DNA of 64,000 nt from Roseburia_C amylophila (GTDB lineage: Bacteria > Bacillota > Clostridia > Lachnospirales > Lachnospiraceae): contig NZ_JAOQKI010000009.1 in NCBI RefSeq assembly GCF_025567465.1, positions 1-64,000 on the forward strand, read 5' to 3'. The number at the start of each line of letters is the position of its first letter. Position 1 is the stretch's first letter. Of this stretch, positions 34,447 through 43,768 are shown in pieces. Made by a program: the position numbers and the translations under genes. The notes under the pieces were generated by a model. That model was not told the DNA's origin and made no database searches. It saw only the letters and a program-made list of their open reading frames with translations.

Positions 34447-35219
34447 AGAAAAGTTTATCAAAAATTTATCTTGCAATTATTTTCCTGTTTCTGTATCTTC
34501 CGATTGGAGTTCTGATTGTACTTTCCTTCAACAACTCCCTTTCCCGTGTAAAATGGGGCGGATTTACGACAGAATGGTATCGCAATCTTGTTTCTGACCC
34601 GACTATTATGAATGCCTTTTATACCACGATTCTGATTACCGTTGCATCTTCTGTGATTGCTACAATAATCGGAACCATGGCAGCAATCGGAATCAGTGCC
34701 ATGCGGAAAAGGAACCGTCAGATTATGCTTGGTGCAACTAACATTCCACTTCTGAATGCAGATATTGTAACCGGTATTTCCCTGATGCTGCTTTTTGTCC
34801 GCTTTACAGCGCTTGGAACATCAACCGTATTGATTGCACATATTACCTTTGACATTCCATATGTCATTTTAAATGTACTGCCTAAGCTTTCCAACACCTC
34901 CTCCCATACCTATGAGGCTGCCAGAGACTTAGGCGCAACACCACTTTATGCATTTTTCAAAATTGTATGGCCGGATATCAAGCCTGGTGTATTCTCCGGT
35001 TTTCTGATGGCTGTGACAATGTCCTTAGACGATTTTTCCATCACCTACTTTACCAAAGGTGCCGGTGTCAATACATTGTCCACCATGATTTATACCCAGC
35101 TGCGTAAAGGTATTATTCCGGAAATGTATGCACTGTCTACGATTTTATTCTTCCTTGCTCTGGTGCTTCTTCTGATTATGAATTACCGCAGTGTCAAGGA
35201 TGCGAAAGGAAGGTCTTAA
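34440..35219 (+). CDS. potC: Spermidine/putrescine ABC permease PotC
   Basis: The 259-residue permease has six membrane segments and a loop TYEAARDLGATPLYAFFKIV typical of BPD permeases. It overlaps potB by 7 nt and ends 3 nt before potD. It is the second half of the polyamine channel. Confidence 0.93.
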   Translation: MVKKSLSKIYLAIIFLFLYLPIGVLIVLSFNNSLSRVKWGGFTTEWYRNLVSDPTIMNAFYTTILITVASSVIATIIGTMAAIGISAMRKRNRQIMLGATNIPLLNADIVTGISLMLLFVRFTALGTSTVLIAHITFDIPYVILNVLPKLSNTSSHTYEAARDLGATPLYAFFKIVWPDIKPGVFSGFLMAVTMSLDDFSITYFTKGAGVNTLSTMIYTQLRKGIIPEMYALSTILFFLALVLLLIMNYRSVKDAKGRS

Positions 35220-35222
35220 GAA

Positions 35223-36272
35223 ATGAAGAAATTCTTATTTTCATTTATGCTTATTGCTGGTCTCCTTACTCTTTCCGGCTGTGGACAGAAAGAGGATGAA
35301 AATGCACTTGTTATTTTAAATTATGGAAAATATATAGAGCCGGATGTTATCCAGCAATTTGAAAAAGAAACCGGTATTACCATCAAATACGAAGAATACG
35401 AAAGTCCGGAGGAAATGTATACCAAATATAAGGCAGGTTCCATCAAATATGATTTAATCTGTACCTCCGACTATATGATTCAAAAGCTGATTCATGAAGG
35501 CGAAGTCTTAGAAATGGATTATGATAATATTCCACTTTACGAAAATATCGACCCGACCTATGTGGAATTTTCCAAGGCCTTTGACCCGGAAACGAAATAC
35601 ACACTACCTTATTTCTTCGGTACACTGGGTATTCTCTACAATAAAACCATGGTAGATGAAGCTGATATGGACAGCTGGAATGTTCTCTGGAATCCGAAAT
35701 ATAAGGGACAGATTATCATGGAAAATTCCGTCCGCGATACCTTCGTTCCTGCACTCCGGCTTTTGGACTATTCCATCAATACTACGGATGAAGATGAATT
35801 AAACGAAGCACTTTCCATGCTTTGTGACCAGAAAGATTTAGTCTACTCCTATCTGGTAGATTCTTCTGCCGATGAAATGATTGCCGGAAATGCTGCAATG
35901 GCTCTTATTTATTCCGGAGAGGCTGCCTATGCACAGGATTATAATGATGATCTTGATTATGTGGTTCCGAAAGAAGGTTCTAATATGTGGATGGACTCCT
36001 GGTTCATTCCTAAAACCTGCCAGCATAAGGATGCTGCAGAACAGTTTTTAAATTATCTCTGTCGTGAAGATATCGGTATGGAAAACTTTGACTATGTCTG
36101 GTATGCTACACCAAACAACGCTGTTTATGACGAACTGGATGAAGAAGTTCAGGAAAGTACTACTATTTTTTCTGATCAGGAAACTTTAGAAAACTGTGAA
36201 ATTTTTAACAGTCTTGATGTCCCGGCTACAGAAACTTATGACTATCTCTGGAAGAAATTAAAATCTTACTAA
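35223..36272 (+). CDS. potD: Spermidine/putrescine-binding lipoprotein PotD
   Basis: The 349-residue protein has a lipoprotein signal (lipobox LSGC at about residue 20) and the PotD/F fold: LVILNYGKYIEPDVIQQFE, SDYMIQKLI, DSWFIPKTCQHKDAAEQFLN. It is anchored outside the membrane and delivers spermidine or putrescine to PotBC. It is the last gene of a complete potR-A-B-C-D operon. Confidence 0.94.
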   Translation: MKKFLFSFMLIAGLLTLSGCGQKEDENALVILNYGKYIEPDVIQQFEKETGITIKYEEYESPEEMYTKYKAGSIKYDLICTSDYMIQKLIHEGEVLEMDYDNIPLYENIDPTYVEFSKAFDPETKYTLPYFFGTLGILYNKTMVDEADMDSWNVLWNPKYKGQIIMENSVRDTFVPALRLLDYSINTTDEDELNEALSMLCDQKDLVYSYLVDSSADEMIAGNAAMALIYSGEAAYAQDYNDDLDYVVPKEGSNMWMDSWFIPKTCQHKDAAEQFLNYLCREDIGMENFDYVWYATPNNAVYDELDEEVQESTTIFSDQETLENCEIFNSLDVPATETYDYLWKKLKSY

Positions 36273-36359
36273 AATATTCTGGTCTCTAAAAGATTAGAAA
36301 TTTTTTAGAAAAATTTCATATTACGTTTCTTGTTATTCAAGGCACAAGATGATATATTA

Positions 36360-36392
36360 AAAGTCCATTGGAATAATCCATGGACTTTCTTT
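36360..36392 (+). terminator. Terminator of the pot operon
   Basis: AAGTCCAT and ATGGACTT pair around an 11-nt loop (with further partial pairing inside) and are followed by TCTTTTCT. It lies about 90 nt after potD and just before the DUF5688 gene. Confidence 0.75.
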
Positions 36393-36433
36393 TCTATTTA
36401 TTCATTTTTACCATTTCTAACCAGGAGGTCTTT

Positions 36434-37351
36434 ATGACATATCAACAATTTCTTACTGAAATCCAGTTACAAATTCATTCTCTGTTTGATACAGATGTTA
36501 CGATTCAGCTGCATAAAATCCAAAAAAATAATGGCGTTACTTTGGATGGACTCACTATTCTGCAAAAGGGCTGCAACATTTCTCCCACTATTTATCTCAA
36601 TGATTATTACAAAGAATATCAGGCAGGAAAAAGCATACATAACATTATTTTACATATCCGGGAAATTTACCGGGCTTACCGTCCCAGCAGTTCTGTCGAT
36701 GTAGCATTCTTTACTAATTTTGAAAATGTACGGCACCGCATCCTCTTTAAACTGATTCACTATCAGAAAAATGAGGAACTCCTCAAAGAAATCCCTCATT
36801 TTCGTTATCTTGATTTTGCAGTTGTTTTCTATTGTCTTTTATCTAGCTCAAGTCAGGGAAACGCCACTATTCTGATTCGTTCCACTCATCTTTCCTACTG
36901 GAACGTCTCCGCAGATGCGTTATATTCTTATGCCTTAGAGAATACACCGGCACAGCTTCCTGCTGATTTTGAACCATTAATGCCATTACTCAATAAGCTT
37001 ATGCCAATGCCCTTTCCTGCGGATATCATGGAAGAAGAATCTGAAACACCGCTTTATGTATTAACCAATAAAGCCAGACTCTATGGTGCTTCCTGCATTC
37101 TCTATCCAAATCTTTTAGATTCCATTGCAGATAAGCTCACATGTGACTTCTATCTGATTCCAAGCAGTATTCATGAATTTCTGATTCTTCCTGTTCTGCC
37201 CGGAACCTGTATACAAGATTTAAATGCTATGATTCATGAAGTAAATTCCACTCAGGTTGAGGAAGAAGAAATCTTATCCGATCACGCTTATTTCTATTCC
37301 CGTTCCGAAAAGCTTCTTACTTCTATGTCAGAAGAAAGGACTACAATCTAG
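36434..37351 (+). CDS. DUF5688 family protein
   Basis: The 305-residue protein begins TYQQFLTEIQLQIHS and contains the pattern I associate with DUF5688 (TLDGLTILQKGCNISPTIYL, RILFKLIHYQKNEELL, LYVLTNKARLYGASCILYP). The family is frequent in Lachnospiraceae and its function is unknown. The ATG at 36434 follows CCAGGAGGTCTTT. No signal or membrane segment is present. Its last 11 bp overlap the end of glgA on the opposite strand. Confidence 0.75.
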   Translation: MTYQQFLTEIQLQIHSLFDTDVTIQLHKIQKNNGVTLDGLTILQKGCNISPTIYLNDYYKEYQAGKSIHNIILHIREIYRAYRPSSSVDVAFFTNFENVRHRILFKLIHYQKNEELLKEIPHFRYLDFAVVFYCLLSSSSQGNATILIRSTHLSYWNVSADALYSYALENTPAQLPADFEPLMPLLNKLMPMPFPADIMEEESETPLYVLTNKARLYGASCILYPNLLDSIADKLTCDFYLIPSSIHEFLILPVLPGTCIQDLNAMIHEVNSTQVEEEEILSDHAYFYSRSEKLLTSMSEERTTI

Positions 37352-38780
37352 CATATAATTTTTCATATTCCTTTGCAGAACTGGACCAGGAGAAATTCTG
37401 CTCCATGCCACGTCTTGCGATATCCAGCCACCCGGTCCGGTTCTCATGGAATACCTGATATGCATAAAGAAGACTGTCACGCATTTCATGAGCATTATAA
37501 TTGGAAAAAGTAAAACCGGTTCCGGTATGCTGATACTCATTATATGGCTCTACGGTATCCTTTAAGCCACCGGTCTCGCGAACCACAGGTACTGTTCCAT
37601 AACGAAGACTCATCAACTGGCTCAGACCGCAGGGTTCAAATAAAGATGGCATCAAAAAAGCATCTGATGCTGCATAAATTCTATGCGCAGCTTCTTCGGA
37701 ATACATAATATTTGCCTTCAGTCTGTCCGGATACCTGCTCTCATAATAGCGGAACATATTCTCATAACGTTCCTCTCCGGTTCCTAATGCAACAATCGCA
37801 AATTTTCCGGAAGAAAGCAGTTCATCCATCATATAATCTACCAGTGAAAATCCCTTCTGCTCTGTCATTCTTGAAACAATTCCAACTAACATCACATCAT
37901 CCGAATACGGAAGATTCATATCCTTTAAAAGTGCCTGCTTGTTTTTCCGCTTGCCCTCTTCCAAATCATTGGCATCATATAAATAAGCAATCTTTGGATC
38001 CGCTTTCGGATTATATTCATTATAATCGATTCCATTAATAATACCGCTTAATTTATAGCTGTTACTGCGAATGAGACCATCCAAGCCTTCGCCACCATCC
38101 GGAGTTGTTATCTCATAAGCATATGTAGGACTTACCGTTGTTACAGCATCTGCATATACAATACCACCTTTCAGATAATTTCCCTCTCCATACGACTCTA
38201 ATTTGTCCGGTGTAAAAAGAGCATCCGGCAATCCGGTAATATCTTTTACTGCCTTTAGATTCCAGCGCCCCTGGAACTGTAGATTGTGTATCGTAAATAC
38301 CGTTTTCATATTCTGGTAAAATACATTTTTCTTATAGATATTCTCCAGATATACCGGAACCAGTCCCGTCTGCCAGTCATGGCAATGAATAATATCCGGC
38401 TGGTAATTCATATGCGGCAATGCTTCTAATACTGCCTTTGAGAAAAATGCAAATTTTTCTACATCTTCGTAAATATTATTATATGGTCTGTCTCCCGCAA
38501 AATAGAATTCATTATCAATAAAATAATACTGGATTCCATCTTCCTTTGCCTCCAGTATTCCTACATATTGTTTTCGCCAGCCCAAATCTACATAAAAATG
38601 CAATATATGATGCATTTTCTTACGCATATCCTCACGGATACACATATACTTCGGCAGCATGACACTGACTTCATATTCGTTTTTTGAAAAATATTTTGGC
38701 AGTGAACCTGCAACGTCTGCAAGGCCGCCTGTTTTGATAAATGGAACTGCCTCTGATGTAACAAATAATACCCGCTTCAT
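37341..38780 (-). CDS. glgA: Glycogen synthase (ADP-glucose type)
   Basis: It transfers glucose from ADP-glucose to a growing alpha-1,4-glucan. The product is 479 residues (GT5 family). The N-terminal KTGGLADVAGSLPKYF is the ADP-glucose loop; the C-terminal half has PSLFEPCGLSQL and RETGGLKDTV. The start is taken at 38780 (MKRVLFVTSEAVPF). A longer frame to 39041 only reads through the repeats upstream and is not coding. It is not next to other glycogen genes. Confidence 0.93.
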   Translation of the reverse strand: MKRVLFVTSEAVPFIKTGGLADVAGSLPKYFSKNEYEVSVMLPKYMCIREDMRKKMHHILHFYVDLGWRKQYVGILEAKEDGIQYYFIDNEFYFAGDRPYNNIYEDVEKFAFFSKAVLEALPHMNYQPDIIHCHDWQTGLVPVYLENIYKKNVFYQNMKTVFTIHNLQFQGRWNLKAVKDITGLPDALFTPDKLESYGEGNYLKGGIVYADAVTTVSPTYAYEITTPDGGEGLDGLIRSNSYKLSGIINGIDYNEYNPKADPKIAYLYDANDLEEGKRKNKQALLKDMNLPYSDDVMLVGIVSRMTEQKGFSLVDYMMDELLSSGKFAIVALGTGEERYENMFRYYESRYPDRLKANIMYSEEAAHRIYAASDAFLMPSLFEPCGLSQLMSLRYGTVPVVRETGGLKDTVEPYNEYQHTGTGFTFSNYNAHEMRDSLLYAYQVFHENRTGWLDIARRGMEQNFSWSSSAKEYEKLYARL

Positions 38781-38818
38781 TTCTGTTACCCCCAAATCTG
38801 ATACCCTTTTTACAAATA

Positions 38819-38978
38819 CGCTGCGCTTTCTTTCGCAGTGCATCTCGAAAACCCTTGGTTTTCTCGATGTACGGGCATTCGCCCTATTTACGCTCACACT
38901 CGCAAATCCGCTGCGCTTTCTTTCGCAGTGCATCTTCGAAAGCCTACGGCTTTCTCGATGTACGGGCATTCGCCCTAT
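38819..38978. repeat. Tandem repeat upstream of glgA
   Basis: Two copies of a roughly 70-bp unit, at 38819 and 38909 (period 90), begin CGCTGCGCTTTCTTTCGCAG and end with GATGTACGGGCATTCGCCCT. The middles differ by a few bases. Each unit contains short inverted repeats (GCTGCG../CGCAGTGC and GGGC-ATTC-GCCC). The GC content is above that of the surroundings. Similar units occur elsewhere in Lachnospiraceae genomes, from memory of their spurious translations. Confidence 0.75.
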
Positions 38979-38980
38979 CA

Positions 38981-39036
38981 GCCGACAGAAATACGCGATA
39001 CTTTGTGCAAGCACAGTATCGCGTATTTCTGTCGGC
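38981..39036. repeat. Long inverted repeat next to the tandem units
   Basis: The arms 38981-39002 (GCCGACAGAAATACGCGATA + CT) and 39015-39036 are a perfect 22-bp inverted repeat. The 12-nt loop itself holds TGTGC-AA-GCACA. It could be a very stable hairpin or a miniature repeat element. There is no T-run, so it is not a normal terminator. Confidence 0.8.
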
Positions 39037-39147
39037 TGCACTGCTCATTGCTTACGCTCATTATACCACGTTATGGGGGAGCAGAAAATACCTAAACTGT
39101 CTGATTCAGATACTATATTTTGCTGCCGTTTTGTAGAAACCACCCTT

Positions 39148-39945
39148 TTAATACGCTTTATATTCCAGGCGGATTCTGTCTGCAATCAGTGCTATAAATT
39201 CTGAATTCGTCGGTTTACCTTTTCCATTGTTTATCGTATACCCAAACAGCTCATCAATCGTGTCCATTTTGCCACGGCTCCATGCCACCTCTATTGCGTG
39301 GCGGATAGCACGTTCTACGCGGCTGGCTGTTGTCTGATATTTTTTTGCGATTGTCGGATAAAGTATTTTTGTAATGGAATTAAGCATTTCAATATCATTT
39401 ACCGACATAATAATTGCTTCACGCAAATACTGATATCCTTTGATATGTGCCGGAACTCCTATTTCATGTATAATATTTGTCACTTTACTTTCCAGATCCT
39501 CCGGCTTTGTCGAAGGCTTTTTCTCATATGCTCCGACTTTTTTTGATTCCACAGCATTCATTCCCCGGAGCACTCTTGTACTTTTTATCCGATTGATAAT
39601 CATATCATTATCGAAGGGCTTCATAATGTAATAATCCGCCCCCAGATTAAATGCATCTTCTGTAATCCGGTCCTGTCCTACCGCACTGATAATAATAAAA
39701 CTAGGACATTTTCTTATGGATTTATCTTTTTTTACTTTTTCTAACAGTGCAAGTCCGTCAAGTTTTGGCATAACTATATCCAATAAAACAACATCCGGCT
39801 GTTTATGTTTGATAATCTCATATGCTTCGACCCCGTTCTTCGCCGTACCAACCACCTGCAAATCCTTATCGCTGGCTACGATTTCATCTAAAAGCTGTAC
39901 CATTCTCTCGTTATCATCTGCAATTGCTACATTTAATTTTTCCAT
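39148..39945 (-). CDS. spo0A: Sporulation master regulator Spo0A
   Basis: This 265-residue response regulator commits the cell to sporulation. The receiver domain (VAIADDNERMVQLLDEIV, phospho-acceptor in VVLLDIVMPKLDG) is joined to the Spo0A C-terminal DNA-binding domain (YPTIAKKYQTTASRVERAIR). The start at 39945 follows GCAGGAGGTTTGAA; the extra 21 residues of a longer frame are not family-like. It lies downstream of spoIVB, the classic order. Several possible 0A boxes precede it. Confidence 0.97.
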   Translation of the reverse strand: MEKLNVAIADDNERMVQLLDEIVASDKDLQVVGTAKNGVEAYEIIKHKQPDVVLLDIVMPKLDGLALLEKVKKDKSIRKCPSFIIISAVGQDRITEDAFNLGADYYIMKPFDNDMIINRIKSTRVLRGMNAVESKKVGAYEKKPSTKPEDLESKVTNIIHEIGVPAHIKGYQYLREAIIMSVNDIEMLNSITKILYPTIAKKYQTTASRVERAIRHAIEVAWSRGKMDTIDELFGYTINNGKGKPTNSEFIALIADRIRLEYKAY

Positions 39946-40014
39946 TTCAAACCTCCTGCCGTTTCCACTCTTTTGTACAAAGATGAAACTACTTGTATTT
40001 AAACACAACTTTTC

Positions 40015-40146
40015 TGTCGTTTCAAGCTAAAGCGTTCATCTTATTTCGACATCAATATTGCCCGGAAGACAACGGCTGCCTTCTTCCCCTTATACATTTT
40101 GTATCATAATTATATCCTGACATAAATTATGTCGAAACATGTCGTT
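40015..40146. promoter_or_regulatory. Candidate 0A boxes upstream of spo0A
   Basis: TGTCGAA, the core of the Spo0A box, occurs at 40130-40136, and inverted at 40045-40051. Weaker TGTCGTT strings lie at 40015-40021 and 40140-40146. The cluster fills the spoIVB-spo0A gap and fits autoregulation by phosphorylated Spo0A. Confidence 0.55.
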
Positions 40147-40166
40147 AAATTATAAACTGTTTTTTC

Positions 40167-41462
40167 TTATGGATTCGACGTTTTCTCTATCTCTAACATA
40201 TCCTCAATAAAAATACCATACCCCTTCTTTGCATCATCGACGAACACATGGGTAACTGCACCTATCAGCCTTCCGTTCTGAATCACCGGGCTGCCGCTCA
40301 TTCCCTGTACAATACCTCCGGTGCTCTCTAACAGTGCCGCATCCTCTACTTCAAATAAAATACTTTTGTTCTCCTTATTCTTCCGATAATTAACTTCCGT
40401 AATTCTTATCTTATAATGCGCTATCGTTCCGTCGATATCACTGATAATTTCTGCTTCTCCAGGTTCAATATCCTGCTTATAACCAACCGGATAAGCTACG
40501 GCATTTTCCAGCAAATTATTTTTTTCATGTAATGTTCCATAGATTCCTCGTTCGCAGTTCTCCTCAATATCTCCCATACAATATTTTTCTTCATAATTAA
40601 TGACTCCTGATAATTCACCCGGTTTACCGGATTCTCCTTTTACGATTCCCACCAGTCTGCTGTTATAAAGTTTTCCCGTCCCCACTTCCAGCATACTTCC
40701 GGTATCCATGTCTGTTACCGCATGTCCCAGTGCCCCATAGCTTCCATCCTGGCTGATATAGGTAAGTGTTCCGATTCCTGCCAGATCATCCCTTACCCAG
40801 ACTCCTAATTTATACGTTTCTTCTTTTGACAATTTCGGCTGTATATATAATTCTAATGTTTCTCCATTTCGACGTATCCGAAGCACTAAAGATTTCCCTT
40901 CACATTTATCGACAGCATCCATTAACGCCTCCTTATTTTCAAGCTTTTTTCCATCTACTGCACAAATATAATCTCCACTCTTTAAAACATTCTGTGCCGG
41001 TGCATACAGTACTCCATCCATCCCTTCAAAATTTCCCGTTCCGATGACAAAGATGCCATCCGTCTGCACATAAATACCAATATTTTCCCCGCTGGCATAG
41101 ACCTCCTGTTCCACTACAATATCTGCCTGCACCTCTTTTATTGGTATAATTCCAAAGAGCTTCGCTCGTAAAACAACCGTATCTGAAGCCATATCTATTT
41201 CATTTCTTTCGGCACCGGCCTTGTCCATGCTGCTTTGCAGCTGCTGATTTTCCATTACAGATGTATCGATAAATCTCTTTCCGGAATCCCGGCATTCGAA
41301 GGTCACCGGCATGGAAATGTCCAGTTTACTTAAATCACCATCGATAAGTTTTACTTCATCCGGAACCATATTTAACATAAGCTGGTAAGCAAATACCAGC
41401 CAGACAATCACTATAATCTGCCATATATTTTTTATGCTTTTTCTTATTAATCTCATCCGCAT
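40167..41462 (-). CDS. spoIVB: SpoIVB-type serine peptidase
   Basis: The 431-residue protease signals from the forespore to activate sigma-K processing. It has one N-terminal membrane anchor (near residues 12-32), a PDZ domain (LKSGDYICAVDGKKLENKEA) and an S55 peptidase domain with the catalytic His in YGALGHAVTDMDTG and Ser in GIVQGMSGSPVIQNG. TGAGGAAAATATA precedes the ATG. It lies between recN and spo0A as in Bacillus. Confidence 0.95.
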   Translation of the reverse strand: MRMRLIRKSIKNIWQIIVIVWLVFAYQLMLNMVPDEVKLIDGDLSKLDISMPVTFECRDSGKRFIDTSVMENQQLQSSMDKAGAERNEIDMASDTVVLRAKLFGIIPIKEVQADIVVEQEVYASGENIGIYVQTDGIFVIGTGNFEGMDGVLYAPAQNVLKSGDYICAVDGKKLENKEALMDAVDKCEGKSLVLRIRRNGETLELYIQPKLSKEETYKLGVWVRDDLAGIGTLTYISQDGSYGALGHAVTDMDTGSMLEVGTGKLYNSRLVGIVKGESGKPGELSGVINYEEKYCMGDIEENCERGIYGTLHEKNNLLENAVAYPVGYKQDIEPGEAEIISDIDGTIAHYKIRITEVNYRKNKENKSILFEVEDAALLESTGGIVQGMSGSPVIQNGRLIGAVTHVFVDDAKKGYGIFIEDMLEIEKTSNP

Positions 41463-41531
41463 TATATTTTCCTCACTACAGGCATAATAACTACAGGAAA
41501 CTCTCTTTACAGCTTTCCCGCGTAAAATAAA

Positions 41532-41558
41532 AACAGGATATTCATTGAATATCCTGTT
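41532..41558 (-). terminator. Terminator of recN
   Basis: AACAGGATATTC and GAATATCCTGTT pair around a 3-nt loop with A- and T-runs on both sides. It lies about 35 nt after the recN stop and separates recN from spoIVB. Confidence 0.85.
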
Positions 41559-41591
41559 TTTATTATGTGTATTATTGTTTGATTCAATCGT

Positions 41592-43268
41592 TTATTTTTT
41601 AGCATTTTGTGCCAGATTAAGCATTTCTCTTGCACTTTCCAATACGGTGTCTGTAATCCTCACTCCACCAAGCATTCTTGCTAATTCAGTTACCTGCTCA
41701 TCCTCGGTGAGTCTTCGTATGGTAGAAATGGTTGTCTCATTTTCTACGGATTTTTCAATACTGAAATGGGCATCTGCCATTGCAGCAATCTGCGGCAGAT
41801 GTGTGATGCAGATTACCTGATGATGTTCTGCAATCATATGCATTTTTTCAGATACCATCTGCGCCGTCCTTCCACTGATTCCTGTATCAATTTCGTCAAA
41901 AATCAAGGTTTCTATTTCATCATTTTTAGCAAGCACTGTTTTTAATGCCAGCATAATTCTTGATAATTCTCCACCGGATGCTACGCTGCCAAGTGGTTTT
42001 AATGGCTCTCCCGGGTTGGTTGCAATGACAAATTCCACTTCATCAAAGCCATCTGCTCCAAAAGTCTCTTTCTGTTCAAATTTCATTTCAAAACGAACAT
42101 CTAAGAAGTTCAAATCTACTAACTGCTCCCTGATTTTTTCTGCCAGTTCCTTCGCATATTTTTTGCGGATTGCAGATGCTTTTTCTGACTGCTTCTGCAA
42201 TGTTTCTTTTAATGCATTTTCCTGTTGCATAAGCTTCTTATGATATATATCATAATTCTGCAGCTTCTCTGCTTTTTCCTTTTTTTTCTCTAAGGATGCT
42301 AAAATTTCATCTATCGTATGACCGTATTTTGCCTTCAGATGATTGATTTCATCCAGACGCTGCTCTGTCCCGGCAAAAATCTCATCATCAAATTCAGCCT
42401 CATCCATATAGTCTGCAATTTCCCGGTTCAAATCATTCAAAAGATTATCAATTTCCAAAAGTTCATCTGCCATCCCACGAATTGCATCATCATAATCTGC
42501 CACAGATGACAATTCTCTATGAGCTCTTCCGGTCAGCTCCGATGCACTGCCGTCTTCCATGCTGAGTAATCCATGGGCTGCATGAATTGCTTCCATGATT
42601 TTCTTTCCGTTCAGAAGCTTCCGGTATTTTGTTTCTAAAACTTCATCTTCGTCAGCTGTTAATGCAGCTTCTTCAATTTCATGGATTTCATATTCTAAAA
42701 GAGATAATTCCCGCATCCGGCTCTCTTCATCCAGAGAAGCTTCTTCTAACTCTTTCGTAACTTCACGGTACTTTTTATAAGTTTCTTTCAACTCACTTTT
42801 GATGTCCGACAGTTCATTTCTTGCATAATCATCAAGGATTTCTAAATGCTTCTGTTTCTTAAGCAGCGACTGGTGTTCATGCTGTCCATGAATATCTATC
42901 AGCAACGCAGAAACTGCTTTCATCTTTGATGCCGGAACACTTTCCCCATTGATTTTGGCGATGCTTCTTCCTCCGGAAATCTTTCTGCTTAAAATCAGCA
43001 TATCATCCTCCGGATAAACATCAAGCCCGGAAAGTGCTTTCTTTAAAGCATCTGATTCTACATCAAAAATCAGCTCCACAAAAGCATTCTCCTCATTATC
43101 CCTTAACATCTCTTTGGATACCTTTTCTCCCAGAGCCAGATTAATGGAACCAATGATAATTGATTTTCCGGCTCCCGTCTCTCCGGTCAGGATATTTAAC
43201 CCTTTTTCAAAATCGACTTCCGCCTCATCAATGAGTGCCAGGTTCTTAACATGCAGGTTTCTTAACAT
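41592..43268 (-). CDS. recN: DNA repair protein RecN
   Basis: This SMC-like ATPase (558 residues) acts early in double-strand break repair. Walker A GETGAGKSIIIG lies near residue 30; long coiled coils fill the middle; the signature LGSVASGGELSRIMLAL and Walker B TLIFDEIDTGISG lie near the end. It follows argR in the conserved xseA-to-spo0A gene string, 33 bp apart. Confidence 0.96.
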   Translation of the reverse strand: MLRNLHVKNLALIDEAEVDFEKGLNILTGETGAGKSIIIGSINLALGEKVSKEMLRDNEENAFVELIFDVESDALKKALSGLDVYPEDDMLILSRKISGGRSIAKINGESVPASKMKAVSALLIDIHGQHEHQSLLKKQKHLEILDDYARNELSDIKSELKETYKKYREVTKELEEASLDEESRMRELSLLEYEIHEIEEAALTADEDEVLETKYRKLLNGKKIMEAIHAAHGLLSMEDGSASELTGRAHRELSSVADYDDAIRGMADELLEIDNLLNDLNREIADYMDEAEFDDEIFAGTEQRLDEINHLKAKYGHTIDEILASLEKKKEKAEKLQNYDIYHKKLMQQENALKETLQKQSEKASAIRKKYAKELAEKIREQLVDLNFLDVRFEMKFEQKETFGADGFDEVEFVIATNPGEPLKPLGSVASGGELSRIMLALKTVLAKNDEIETLIFDEIDTGISGRTAQMVSEKMHMIAEHHQVICITHLPQIAAMADAHFSIEKSVENETTISTIRRLTEDEQVTELARMLGGVRITDTVLESAREMLNLAQNAKK

Positions 43269-43301
43269 ATTTTCTCCTTCTACTCTCTCTCGTCTTTCAC
43301 T

Positions 43302-43754
43302 CTAATCTTCCATAATCCGGCGAAGACGTCCCATTAACGCCGTGGTATCCTCTACGGTACGGACAGCGCACATAATTGTATCATCTCCAGCAATGCTTCC
43401 TACTATTTCATGACAATCCATGGCATCCAATGCTGCCGCAACTGCCATTGCCATTCCGGATACCGTCTTAATCACAAGAATATTCTGTGCCATATCCATA
43501 GATACAAAACCATCCCGGAATACACGGACATACTTTTCTGTCATGTCTTCTTTATTTTCAGATAAAGCTACATATTTCTGACGGCCATTGCTCAATGCTA
43601 CCTTAGTCAGTTTTAACTCTCTGATATCCCGTGAAACCGTTGCCTGTGTCACATGATATCCTTCCTGCTCCAACTTTGCAGATAATTCTTCCTGTGTGCC
43701 TATCTCATTCTTCTGAATTAATTCCAGAATCTTTGCATGTCGTCCTATCTTCAT
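43302..43754 (-). CDS. argR: Arginine repressor ArgR/AhrC
   Basis: The 150-residue protein has an N-terminal winged helix (AKILELIQKNEIGTQEELSA, TQATVSRDIRELKLTKVAL) and a C-terminal arginine-binding, oligomerising domain (GSIAGDDTIMCAVR). It senses arginine and controls arg genes, possibly including the argH in this window. GAGGGACTGTA precedes the ATG. It lies 14 bp after nadK. Confidence 0.95.
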   Translation of the reverse strand: MKIGRHAKILELIQKNEIGTQEELSAKLEQEGYHVTQATVSRDIRELKLTKVALSNGRQKYVALSENKEDMTEKYVRVFRDGFVSMDMAQNILVIKTVSGMAMAVAAALDAMDCHEIVGSIAGDDTIMCAVRTVEDTTALMGRLRRIMED

Positions 43755-43768
43755 TACAGTCCCTCCTG

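Noticed and set aside
38819..38978. CRISPR array
   Set aside because: Only two units, about 70 bp each, with no variable spacers of regular length and no cas genes nearby.
38781..39041. N-terminal extension of glgA reading through the repeats
   Set aside because: The 87 extra codons are translated repeats and an inverted repeat. The conserved GlgA start is MKRVLFVTSE at 38780.
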